This document shows positions 56,505-64,000 of a stretch of DNA of 64,000 nt, piece by piece. A model generated the notes under the pieces. The model was not told where the DNA came from, did not search any database, and saw only the letters and a list, made by a program, of their open reading frames with translations. Numbering within the stretch: the first letter of the stretch is position 1; every line of letters starts with the position of its first letter. The stretch spans positions 242,483-306,482 of the forward strand of contig CALDYU010000002.1 of assembly GCA_937944485.1 (NCBI GenBank), given 5' to 3'. The position numbers were made by a program, and so were the translations under genes. Source of the DNA: an uncultured Flavobacteriaceae bacterium (lineage in GTDB: Bacteria > Bacteroidota > Bacteroidia > Flavobacteriales > Flavobacteriaceae).

Positions 56505-56668
56505 GTTTTATTATTTTTTGATAAAAATGACCTTGAAAATACTATGTTCTTATAATCAATATGTCTTCAAATCGGTCAGTTTATATTTTTCAATTTAAAA
56601 ACCAATCCAAAAGATTTAGCGGACGTTCTATAGATACCCAAACTTAGCGTTTCGTGCCACAACCCATA

Positions 56669-57283
56669 TTAATTACAACCATTTTTGGCAATAGTTTTTA
56701 TTTTAGTAATTACTCCAATTCCAATCATAAAAGAAGATGCTGTTAAATAATTTTCAACTTTAACATTTAATTCGTGTCCTTCTTTGTTCCTAATTTCTCT
56801 TATTCCGTGTACAAAATGACTTTCTTCAGATGTAATTAATTTTTGTTCTTTTGCTTTATCAATAAGTTTACGAAAACTCATTTTTCCTTGATAAACCTTT
56901 TTTAATAAATTCTCAATAATTTTTGCCATAGAGAAAAGAGCTTTTGGTTTTTCATTTATATCAATTAGTGAAGAAATACTGATTAATTCAGCAGATATAT
57001 CTTTGTCAAGTTTATCAAAATCACTTATTAGATTATTGAGATTTCTCTTTATCTCTTCAGGCAATGCTTCTTTTGATTCAATAGTTTTACGCAATTCTAG
57101 ATTTAAATTTTTTAAACTATTATTTTGTTGTTGGGCAACATTTAGGAGTTGTTTATTATTACTTGCTAACTGATTATTTTTACTATTCAGAGCAATAATT
57201 TTGTTCGTATCTTTTCTTTTCTCATTTAATAAATAAACTACTAGTCCTGTAGTTAGAGCTAATATCCAATCTTCTGTTTTCAT
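56669..57283 (-). CDS. Membrane-anchored DUF4145/HEPN-like protein
   Basis: 204 residues. A membrane helix (about 5-20), a long coiled coil (about 25-75) and a helical domain (100-195) carrying R165-N-K-E-G-H170, the R-x4-H pattern of HEPN ribonuclease domains. DUF4145 belongs to that class. RNase activity is inferred only. CCATAACCCA before the start and CCACAACCCA inverted after the stop (9/10) bracket the gene. Confidence 0.7.
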   Translation of the reverse strand: MKTEDWILALTTGLVVYLLNEKRKDTNKIIALNSKNNQLASNNKQLLNVAQQQNNSLKNLNLELRKTIESKEALPEEIKRNLNNLISDFDKLDKDISAELISISSLIDINEKPKALFSMAKIIENLLKKVYQGKMSFRKLIDKAKEQKLITSEESHFVHGIREIRNKEGHELNVKVENYLTASSFMIGIGVITKIKTIAKNGCN

Positions 57284-57413
57284 TCAATTTTTTCGGGTTA
57301 ATAAATATTGCCAACGGTTGGGTTATGGTATGCATATTGCGTGATTTAAAAGAAGTGAACTTTCGATTTAGCACTTAAACCCGCTTATGCATAGGTGTTG
57401 TTGCGTGCAGCTT

Positions 57414-58076
57414 TTATTTCACAGGTTCTCTGTCCAAATCACTATATGGATAAATACCTTTTTCTTTTAATATTTTAAATAATTCATCACTTCCATTTTG
57501 TCTTGCATAGTCCATCTCACTTCTGAAAATTTGCATACAAAGTAAAAGATGATGTTCTCTATTTCCGATTTTAAATTTCTTTCCATTAGGTTCATATAAG
57601 TCAAAAACTAAACAAGTGTTTTCTTCATTCTCACCATTGGGCACTTCAATAGTTTCTTTTGGATTAAGTGAAGCTCGAGGTGAGTACATTCCAATTGAAG
57701 TTAAAAATCCACAAGCTTTTCTTTCAATTAGATTAAAAGGGGTTTGTTCGTCCCTATTCTCGTTATAATCATACTTTGTAAAAGCTACTAATTCATAAGT
57801 ACCTAATCGATTTTTTTTAGGTCCATTTCCGGCTGGGTCTAATAATTCCATTGTCGCAAACCCAGTTCCTTTTATGTGATTTGGGAAGTAGTACATATCA
57901 ACAGCTCCGCCAATGGCAAAAGGTATTATTGCGTGTCCGACTAGATTATGCATTTTTCCGAGAACATTTTCCAGTCCTTCCGATTTTAACTCATAGTCCT
58001 TTTCATGTTCTTCTTCGGTAAATTCTTTTTCAATTGACTTTTCTTTTTTGCCAAATAATCTTTTTAAAAATCCCAT
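57414..58076 (-). CDS. Suppressor-of-fused (SUFU) family-like protein
   Basis: 220 residues, cytoplasmic. A charged N-terminus (KRLFGKKEKSIEKEFTEEE) precedes a domain with GGAVDMYYFPNHIKGTGFATMEL, TYELVAFTK and LFDLYEPNGKKFKIG resembling SUFU-like bacterial proteins. Such families include immunity proteins of polymorphic toxins, but no toxin is seen. The IR around this gene is moderate. Confidence 0.65.
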   Translation of the reverse strand: MGFLKRLFGKKEKSIEKEFTEEEHEKDYELKSEGLENVLGKMHNLVGHAIIPFAIGGAVDMYYFPNHIKGTGFATMELLDPAGNGPKKNRLGTYELVAFTKYDYNENRDEQTPFNLIERKACGFLTSIGMYSPRASLNPKETIEVPNGENEENTCLVFDLYEPNGKKFKIGNREHHLLLCMQIFRSEMDYARQNGSDELFKILKEKGIYPYSDLDREPVK

Positions 58077-58202
58077 ATTTTAATTTCAAGTTCATTTTTT
58101 AGGTTACAAATAACGGTTAGGCTAAGGTTCGTTGCTGTGATTCGTCCGAAGGACAATCCAGCAGAACCGAAAGATAGCTTTTTACCCTGAATATTGAGGA
58201 AA

Positions 58203-58222
58203 CCTGCCTGCTGGCACGCAGG
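58203..58222. repeat. 20-bp interrupted palindrome in the 58077-58253 gap
   Basis: CCTGCCTGCTGGCACGCAGG folds over its length with one C-C mismatch. Palindromes of this kind recur in Bacteroidota intergenic DNA. GTCCGAAGGAC at about 58144 is a second small hairpin nearby. Confidence 0.6.
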
Positions 58223-58253
58223 TCCGCAAGCAAAGAATTTTAGTCATTGTTAG

Positions 58254-58760
58254 CTACAGTCTTTTATATTTTATTTTTTCCTTACGTAACATTGTTTCAA
58301 CTTTTGAAATCAAGCCTTCAGTTGTTCCATTTGCAATTAGACGTATTAGATAGTGATAGCCGATTCCAAATAGTGGTAAAAAGAGAAATTCAAAATTTTC
58401 AAATCCATCCGCAAACATTTGATAAATTCCAATTCCAAATGTCACAACAGCAAAAATTAGTGAAAACCAATATTGTATAAGAAAAGTTAGTCCGTTTATA
58501 CGTTCCAATTTCAGATTACTTTCAGTTCCCTCCTCATTGGCATTCACACAGTTTAAGTTTAGACTTACTAAAGGTCCTAAATTTGGTTTAAACACAATTA
58601 ATGAAACTGAATTGTAAATTTCAATTCCCCCATCATATGTGGCCTCTCCATATATATTATGTCTTTTTTTGAACATATTTTTCTTTATTTCCGAGGAAAC
58701 AATTTCATTCAGTTTGGTTGCAGTTTCGAACAGTTTGTATTTTACTATTTTTTCTTTCAA
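58254..58760 (-). CDS. Hypothetical protein with two membrane helices
   Basis: 168 residues from a TTG start; no in-frame ATG exists upstream before a stop. A hydrophilic N-terminal 90 residues precedes two membrane helices (about 95-115 and 125-145) and a basic tail. I recognise no family. The gap to the upstream gene is only 44 bp. Confidence 0.6.
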   Translation of the reverse strand: MKEKIVKYKLFETATKLNEIVSSEIKKNMFKKRHNIYGEATYDGGIEIYNSVSLIVFKPNLGPLVSLNLNCVNANEEGTESNLKLERINGLTFLIQYWFSLIFAVVTFGIGIYQMFADGFENFEFLFLPLFGIGYHYLIRLIANGTTEGLISKVETMLRKEKIKYKRL

Positions 58761-58804
58761 AGATTCTATTGGTCAAAATTATAGCTGTCGTTGTATGGTT
58801 TTTT

Positions 58805-59713
58805 TTAATATCCGTATTTCGCTCGAATAATACTGTCCTTTTTTTCTTTCAGTTTTAATGGTGGTAATCCAATCGAAATTCGGTTACTATCAACATTCTT
58901 TAAATCCTTAATCATCGTTGCATATCCACCACCTTGGGCTTTATAGGTGCCATAAATTTGTGCTTCATCATTATACAGGTAATATTGGTCAATCATAGTT
59001 CCTAATATTCTTGGTGAGGCCTTTCCATTGATTACAAATTTTTTTATTTTGGGCACGAAATAGTTCATTCGTATACTATCATTTGTATGTAGCATAAAAA
59101 GCCCAATATCGACGGGGTAATCTCTTGTATGTGGGCCAACTAATTTATCTGTTGGAAAGCCAATGGTTTCAAAAATGTCAATCAATCGCAACTCGTGAAC
59201 TTTGTCGATGCTATCTCGTTTAGCCACATCCGCTTCTTCAGTTCCACCACGATACAATTGGTCTATCTGTCGCATTGCAATCAGTTCATCACGAAGTTTA
59301 AAATCAGCTTTATTTTCAAAATCTTCTCGCAGTTTTTCGTACTCTGAAGCCAATTCTTGTCCAAAATCAGATGATAAGAATTCACTAAGGTTATTGTTAT
59401 TCTCAAACCAATTAAATTCGACACCATTTAAAATTTGCTTTCTGGCATATTCATAAGTTATATTATACTTTTTTAGAATCGCCGAAATTTCTATAAAATT
59501 TCCAATTTCATTGTAAGTAGGGGTGTTTTTTGCTTCGCAAGATGTAAAAGCATCTTGATAAAGTTTAAACGCTTTTTCGTAATTCTTTGTTTCAAATTCC
59601 AAATCAGCCATATAGACCGTTTGGTAATAATCAACAATATAATTACAATCAGATTTTTGTTCTGCTTGACAGCTAAAAATGAAGATTGCGAGTAATATTG
59701 ATAGTTTTCTCAT
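58805..59713 (-). CDS. DUF6624-like lipoprotein
   Basis: 302 residues with a lipoprotein signal (RKLSILLAIFIFSCQ). A helical, TPR-like N-terminal half (LEFETKNYEKAFKLYQDAF) is followed by a domain with LIAMRQIDQLYR, LRLIDIFETIGFP and DQYYLYNDEAQIYGT, which I associate with DUF6624; from memory. TAGCTGTTATTCTAT before the start is repeated inverted after the stop (12/15). Confidence 0.65.
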   Translation of the reverse strand: MRKLSILLAIFIFSCQAEQKSDCNYIVDYYQTVYMADLEFETKNYEKAFKLYQDAFTSCEAKNTPTYNEIGNFIEISAILKKYNITYEYARKQILNGVEFNWFENNNNLSEFLSSDFGQELASEYEKLREDFENKADFKLRDELIAMRQIDQLYRGGTEEADVAKRDSIDKVHELRLIDIFETIGFPTDKLVGPHTRDYPVDIGLFMLHTNDSIRMNYFVPKIKKFVINGKASPRILGTMIDQYYLYNDEAQIYGTYKAQGGGYATMIKDLKNVDSNRISIGLPPLKLKEKKDSIIRAKYGY

Positions 59714-59821
59714 AGTTTTTTCTCCAATATAGAATAACAGCTAACTATATGAAAAGATGCGCTGAAAATAAGTTGTTACTTTTCATGAAAAATACAATAA
59801 GTGCATTGTTGCCAGTAGTGT

Positions 59822-60364
59822 TTATTCATACATTTCAGGTGTCACATCAATTTTTAAAATGAACACTCCATTTTTATCCCTATAATTATACACCATTGTC
59901 ACTTTGTTTTCTTTGTAATCTTTCATATCCGGATTTGTCTTCACATTGTTCACTACGTTAGGTTGAATATATGCTCTCATCTCCTCTATATTAACTTTAC
60001 TTTTTTCTAAATTGAGTAACGTGTAATTATACTGAAAAACATTTTCAGGCAGTGCAACTGCGTTATCAAGTCTTGTGTTTTTATCAACCATTATTGGGCA
60101 GTTTTTATTTATCTCGCTGGCAGCTTTCATCATCGCTTGGTCAAAAGAATTAGAACTATTGAATAACATTTTAACTCCAAAAAATGAGATTCCGAATGCA
60201 ATGATGCCAACAATAAGCGGTATAAATTTACTTTTTTTCTTCCCTATTGTTTCCGTCTTTTCCGATTCTTTTAGTTCGACTTTCGGTAATTCATACCCAC
60301 ATTGTGAGCAGTATTTTGCTAAATGGGAATTGATTTTATCACAGTTGTTACAAATTTTGTCTGT
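59822..60364 (-). CDS. Zinc-ribbon membrane protein
   Basis: 180 residues from the ATG at 60364; the upstream open frame lacks a suitable start. An N-terminal double-CxxC zinc ribbon (CNNCDKINSHLAKYCSQCG) is followed by a Lys/Glu linker, one membrane helix (about 50-70) and a presumably external C-terminus. TGCCAG-N9-YTCATA occurs inverted on both sides. Function unknown. Confidence 0.7.
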   Translation of the reverse strand, partial: TDKICNNCDKINSHLAKYCSQCGYELPKVELKESEKTETIGKKKSKFIPLIVGIIAFGISFFGVKMLFNSSNSFDQAMMKAASEINKNCPIMVDKNTRLDNAVALPENVFQYNYTLLNLEKSKVNIEEMRAYIQPNVVNNVKTNPDMKDYKENKVTMVYNYRDKNGVFILKIDVTPEMYE

Positions 60365-60457
60365 CATTTTCTTTTTAATATTCGGTTTGGTTGTATTTAT
60401 GAGCGACGTCCGCTGGCAGGGATACACAGACCATTCGTTTTAGCCCTAAAGTCCGCA

Positions 60458-60904
60458 TTACGTTTTGGTATTGTTGTACTCAGTATTTTTTTTCAGCATT
60501 TTAATTAGAGTTAGAATACTTTCCGCATTCGTTTTATTAAACGTTTTACCCAACTCATCAAAGTCCTTTTGTTCCGCTTTCCGTATACCGAGTTCGCGAC
60601 AGACATTATCAACTAACTCAATATCATCTAAGTCCCAAAGTCCATAATTTTCATAAATATCATCTTCAGGATACATCGTGTAATTTTCAATTCCAATTAT
60701 TTTTTTTGTCTCATTATAGAAAACTTCAACATGTTCCTTTTCAAATCCTTTTTGAATCAGTTGCGCAATATATTCGTCTTCCTTTAGCTTTGGTCTCTCC
60801 ATGTTGTTATTAAGCACTTTTTTTCTCTCCTTCTTATCTCGATAATTTATGAAAAGAGAGAAGAGAATTATTATTATTCCAACAATGAAAAAAGTTTCTT
60901 TCAT
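60458..60904 (-). CDS. Hypothetical single-pass protein
   Basis: 148 residues. An N-terminal membrane helix (about 3-20) precedes a basic and then acidic cytoplasmic domain (EDEYIAQLIQKGFEKEHVEVFY, a C-terminal helical part). ATTGTTGTACTCAATAT upstream of and including the start is inverted at the end of the gene with 16/17 identity. I recognise no family. Confidence 0.65.
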   Translation of the reverse strand: MKETFFIVGIIIILFSLFINYRDKKERKKVLNNNMERPKLKEDEYIAQLIQKGFEKEHVEVFYNETKKIIGIENYTMYPEDDIYENYGLWDLDDIELVDNVCRELGIRKAEQKDFDELGKTFNKTNAESILTLIKMLKKNTEYNNTKT

Positions 60905-60910
60905 ATTGAG

Positions 60911-61243
60911 TACAACAATTAGATATAGCCATTAATTATATCCTTGTTATAAAATCCCCATAAACATAGCACTTTTAAAAAGCAGAAAAAACTTACTCCT
61001 TAATTACTTATACATAATTTTTAACAAGAATACATCTTATAACTATTGACTAAAATCATGTAATAAAAGCGCCAAATTTGATTTTAAAACTTCGTTATTA
61101 TGAACTTTAGCTACGCCGGTACGGGAGTATCACAGATAGGAGAGGAGCAAGTTATATCAAAACAAAAAAGACGGTTTAAAGAGAAATTAGAAATATTAAT
61201 TAACTTTAGAGAACTGGACTAGGGCTTTTCATAGGAGCCATTG
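60911..61243. repeat. Long noncoding repeat, copy 1
   Basis: This 339-bp gap contains no gene. It is about 80-85% identical by eye to 62002-62336 across its length; shared landmarks include GAACTGGACTA, CTTTTCATAGGA, a TATTGACTAAAATCATGTAA core and CAAATTTGATTTTA. Both copies fill the gap between an accessory gene's stop and the next gene's start. It may be a noncoding RNA, a MITE-like element or a recombination site. Confidence 0.75.
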
Positions 61244-61978
61244 TTATGTGCTGGCTTTATTTAATTTGTTTTCCATTCCGTAAATCAATTCTCGGAAGTT
61301 TTGAAATCCACCAAGATTTAATTTTTCTGGTCGTCTTTTATCTCCAATTAGGAATAATATTATTCCTATTATTATTGGCAAAGTTAACCACCAATTAAAA
61401 CTCCAAATCCACCAAACTCCAATCATTGCAAAAATTCCGACAAACATAATATTTCGTCCAATCCGAGATAATTTATGCGACTTAAATTCAAATTCCGTCA
61501 TTGTTCCTGGTGCAATTCTATTCACTTCATCAATCAATAGTCCACCATATTTTAGAAAAAAAGGATTTATTTCAGAACTCGGTTTTAATTCAGTCGTGTC
61601 AGCTCCTTTTTCAGTCAAATTCTGTTTTAGTGTTCTAAATATTGACGCAGTTTGACAATTCTGCCCTAATAGTTTAATTGGCTCAATATTTTCCCTTTCA
61701 GCGTGTTTAGAGATGTATTCACAAAAGTCAGATACAGTTCTTTTATCTTCATTTATTAAAATGTCTTCCAATTCCGAAAGTGGTCTATCAATTTTAAATT
61801 CTTCGTGATAGATTTTAGCCAATTTTTTCGGATTTACTAAATCACACGCATCTCGCCAATCAAAGATTGAACTTTCAAAATTAAAGTCCATTCCCTTAAC
61901 AACAACTGGGTCAAATTCAATTGCGAATTGATATTGAGAAATCAACATCTGAAATATGTCGTCTTTACTATATTTCAT
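61244..61978 (-). CDS. Hypothetical protein with two C-terminal membrane helices
   Basis: 244 residues. The first 145 residues are hydrophilic and helical (FDWRDACDLVNPKKLAKIYHEEF); two Trp-rich helices follow (about 172-190 and 193-210). The GCACATAACAAT arm upstream of the start is perfectly inverted at its stop (12/12). Function unknown. Confidence 0.65.
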   Translation of the reverse strand: MKYSKDDIFQMLISQYQFAIEFDPVVVKGMDFNFESSIFDWRDACDLVNPKKLAKIYHEEFKIDRPLSELEDILINEDKRTVSDFCEYISKHAERENIEPIKLLGQNCQTASIFRTLKQNLTEKGADTTELKPSSEINPFFLKYGGLLIDEVNRIAPGTMTEFEFKSHKLSRIGRNIMFVGIFAMIGVWWIWSFNWWLTLPIIIGIILFLIGDKRRPEKLNLGGFQNFRELIYGMENKLNKAST

Positions 61979-62001
61979 TTTTTGCTCGATGTTTCTTCAG
62001 C

Positions 62002-62336
62002 TTGCACATAACAATAGAATATAGTCATAAGCAATATCCACCTTTTAAAATTCCCATAAACATACCGTTTTTATAAAGCAGAAAAAACTTACTCCATAAT
62101 TAATTATACATAGTTTTTAACAAGAATACGTCTTATAACTATTGACTAAAATCATGTAATAAAAGCACCAAATTTGATTTTAGAGTTGCGTGTTTCAAAC
62201 TTTAGCTACACAGATAGGAGAAGAGCACGTTATATTAAAACAAAAAAGGTGGTTTAAAGGCAAAAAGAAAATATTAATTAACTTTAGAGAACTGGACTAA
62301 GGCTTTTCATAGGACACGTTGTTGTGTGTAGTTATT
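62002..62336. repeat. Long noncoding repeat, copy 2
   Basis: Second copy of the ~330-bp intergenic repeat, in the same orientation as copy 1. It fills the gap between the SEC-C gene's stop and the next start; no protein is encoded. The ends (ACAACAACG-type and ATTGTTATGTG-type) are imperfect inverted repeats of each other. Confidence 0.75.
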
Positions 62337-63626
62337 TCACGCTTCGGACAGTAAAAACTTTCCTGTGAATTCGTTCATTGTTATTTCGTAATTTTCAATT
62401 TCTTTCAAGGTTTCTAGTAGAATTTGTAACTCTCCATCTGCAATATTTTTCAGTTTCTTTTCCGATAAATCTTTATAATGAACAAAATGATTTACTAATT
62501 CATTATGAATTGTATTTTTTTGAATTGGAACAACTAGGGATTGAAGCCTAATAATAGTTTCATTTATATATTCGATTAGATGTTTTGTGCTATTTATTGA
62601 TTTCAAAAGTTTGATTTTTGAATCTGGTTCGTCAATAAGTTCAGAACTATCATATAATGGTTTATATCTATTTGTCATAATCAGTTTGATTTTTGACTTC
62701 CAACTATCAATTAAGTGTGTTGGTAAAATGTCGGGATATTTTCTTGAAATTTTAGATAATAGCTTAATGTAAATATCATTTAGTTGGTCCAAATGAGATT
62801 GTGTAATTACTCTATTGTGAGCTTCTTCTCTTCTTATTAGATTAAGATTGTCAATCAAATTTTCAAAATCAGGTTTTTTATCAAATAGGGTTTTGAAATT
62901 TGGCCAATAAGTTGTGATTATTTTTTTTAGTTGCAGAATATATGTGTATTCTATTAGCACATTTCCATCTGTTATTTCAAACCCAAATTGATTTTTGTAA
63001 GTGTCTTTAATACTTTTACCAAGCTTATTGTCAAGTGTTAAGTTCCACCAATCAGTACCATATTTTTTAGAAAGAACATCCTTAATAACTTCCCGAAATG
63101 TTATTTCAATTTCTGAAATTATTTTTTTAGCAATTCCAAGGCGATAATCATTTGTGTTTTCCTGAAAGATTGTTGATTTCATCCAATCGATAGAATTTCC
63201 TGTTCCAATCTGTTCAGCACTTTCTTTTGAGGATAGAGCATATAATAATTCAACATCATCTTTGTCGTAAGCTCTCGCAGCATAATATCTAAATCTAATT
63301 CCTTCGTACGGGTCATCTCTGAAAAATCCATTAAAGAATCCCATTATAGTTGCAATCTCTATTTTTATATCTGTTGAGTTCTCTTTATGCGGATAAAATT
63401 CACATACGAGTGAATCTTCATTCATTAAGTTTATATCCTTGACTCTGATTTTTTGTTTAGAGCCATTCAGTTTGTCTAAATTTTCTAAACCAAGTTTTAT
63501 GGTCTTAATTATATCTGTAAGTTTTATTTCTACAGGTTTTTCTGTTTGTGAAGTTTTAGATTTGCAACACTTTTTATATTTTAAACCACTTCCGCAATAA
63601 CATTTTTCGTTTCTTCCTATTTTCAT
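62337..63626 (-). CDS. SEC-C zinc-finger protein with HEPN-like domain
   Basis: 429 residues. The N-terminal SEC-C motif is KCYCGSGLKYKKCC (residues 8-21), which binds zinc. A helical region (about 165-290) has R265-R-E-E-A-H270-N, the R-x4-H HEPN pattern seen in Swt1-like or abortive-infection proteins. The C-terminus is helical. TTGTGTGTAATTAT upstream is inverted after the stop (13/14). An RNase or defence role is inferred. Confidence 0.7.
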   Translation of the reverse strand: MKIGRNEKCYCGSGLKYKKCCKSKTSQTEKPVEIKLTDIIKTIKLGLENLDKLNGSKQKIRVKDINLMNEDSLVCEFYPHKENSTDIKIEIATIMGFFNGFFRDDPYEGIRFRYYAARAYDKDDVELLYALSSKESAEQIGTGNSIDWMKSTIFQENTNDYRLGIAKKIISEIEITFREVIKDVLSKKYGTDWWNLTLDNKLGKSIKDTYKNQFGFEITDGNVLIEYTYILQLKKIITTYWPNFKTLFDKKPDFENLIDNLNLIRREEAHNRVITQSHLDQLNDIYIKLLSKISRKYPDILPTHLIDSWKSKIKLIMTNRYKPLYDSSELIDEPDSKIKLLKSINSTKHLIEYINETIIRLQSLVVPIQKNTIHNELVNHFVHYKDLSEKKLKNIADGELQILLETLKEIENYEITMNEFTGKFLLSEA

Positions 63627-63736
63627 TTTGTCGGTTGGTCATAATTACACACAACTTGTTATATGAATACTAAAATAGTCGAATAAACATTTAAGTGCCC
63701 GGATAAAGACACTTTCATAGTTTATTTATCTAAAAG

Positions 63737-64000
63737 CTAATCATTCAATTTACCTAAAAACACATTTACCTTGGGGTTGATGGGATTGCCCGCAGAACGA
63801 CGCATAACCACAACTTGACCCGCATGCCATAGGGCGTCTTCAATGGGACCATTAATGCCATTCCAAAACGGGTAACTTACAACACCATTCTTGCTTTCAA
63901 AAATGATATTATGCTCTCCTAAATCGGTGCTAGCTGCAAAAAGTACGCTTGCTTCTTTTAAATTTTCTAAGGTTTTGCGACGCTGCTTATGCGGCGCGTA
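63737..64000 (-). CDS. DinB-like protein, N-terminus outside window
   Basis: The frame from the right edge to the TAG at 63737 encodes the last 87 residues. The end reads PIEDALWHAGQVVVMRRSAGNP..KVNVFLGK, where the histidine and HxGQ arrangement match the last helix of DinB-like proteins. The gene is outside the accessory array in style. Confidence 0.7.
   Translation of the reverse strand, partial: YAPHKQRRKTLENLKEASVLFAASTDLGEHNIIFESKNGVVSYPFWNGINGPIEDALWHAGQVVVMRRSAGNPINPKVNVFLGKLND

Noticed and set aside
56191..56598. A plus-strand open frame of 135 codons opposite the split membrane gene
   Set aside because: Its hydrophobic composition mirrors the opposite-strand membrane gene, it has no neighbours in this direction and it overlaps the intergenic spacer.
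60911..62336. The two long repeats as a CRISPR or a tandem-repeat array
   Set aside because: Only two copies, 330 bp each, separated by a gene; no short regularly spaced repeats.
1..64000. tRNA and rRNA genes, transposases and phage genes
   Set aside because: I looked for cloverleaf-like T-loop sequences, rRNA segments and typical transposase motifs and saw none; I could not run a dedicated search.

Overview
This AT-rich window looks like a chromosomal segment of a flavobacterium (Bacteroidota, Flavobacteriaceae, probably marine). The evidence is a PorX-type regulator of type IX secretion, a fused LpxC/FabZ, a his operon in the Bacteroidota order with bifunctional HisB and HisIE, proteins with DUF6146- and DUF937-like features, and promoter boxes of the flavobacterial TAnnTTTG type. 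I found no tRNA, rRNA, CRISPR array, transposase or integrase.

Region 1 (1-28.2 kb) is housekeeping: serine synthesis (serC-serA), an acyl-CoA reductase facing a ferredoxin gene, an arginase-family enzyme, ychF, topoisomerase IV (parE-parC) with mscL, a sterol-desaturase-like protein, TerC, an Lrp/AsnC regulator, aroB, proline dehydrogenase, an overlapping sigma/anti-sigma-like/secreted-protein operon, alanine dehydrogenase, tsaE and porX.

Region 2 (28.3-42.5 kb) holds an HD phosphohydrolase and a lipid A cluster (lpxD, lpxC/fabZ, lpxA) that also contains efp, a second lpxD-like gene and sucD. An M16 peptidase, fabG, a YbjQ-like protein, a 43-residue membrane protein, a vWA-like membrane protein and a prohibitin-family protein follow.

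Region 3 (42.5-51.5 kb) is the complete histidine operon hisG-D-C-B-H-A-F-IE. A leader peptide with three consecutive His codons precedes it, followed by a perfect terminator hairpin. The last leader codons can pair with the terminator's left arm, giving a full attenuation switch. Three unrelated small genes interrupt the operon (GIY-YIG nuclease, four-helix-bundle protein, DinB), with palindromes or repeats around them. A 14-bp-stem terminator closes the operon.

Region 4 (51.5-54.5 kb) has a TonB-C-like secreted protein divergent from a membrane-spanning OmpR-type DNA-binding protein. Four 10-11-bp-spaced TGTAAA-type repeats lie between them, a likely operator. Region 5 (54.6-63.6 kb) is an accessory array: eleven mostly unrecognised genes, all on the minus strand. 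Most are bracketed at start and stop by their own short inverted repeat. The array includes two related ~330-bp noncoding repeats, two HEPN-like proteins, a SUFU-like protein and one gene broken at an A10 tract. It looks like a cassette array and is the most unusual part of the window. A partial DinB-like gene ends the window.
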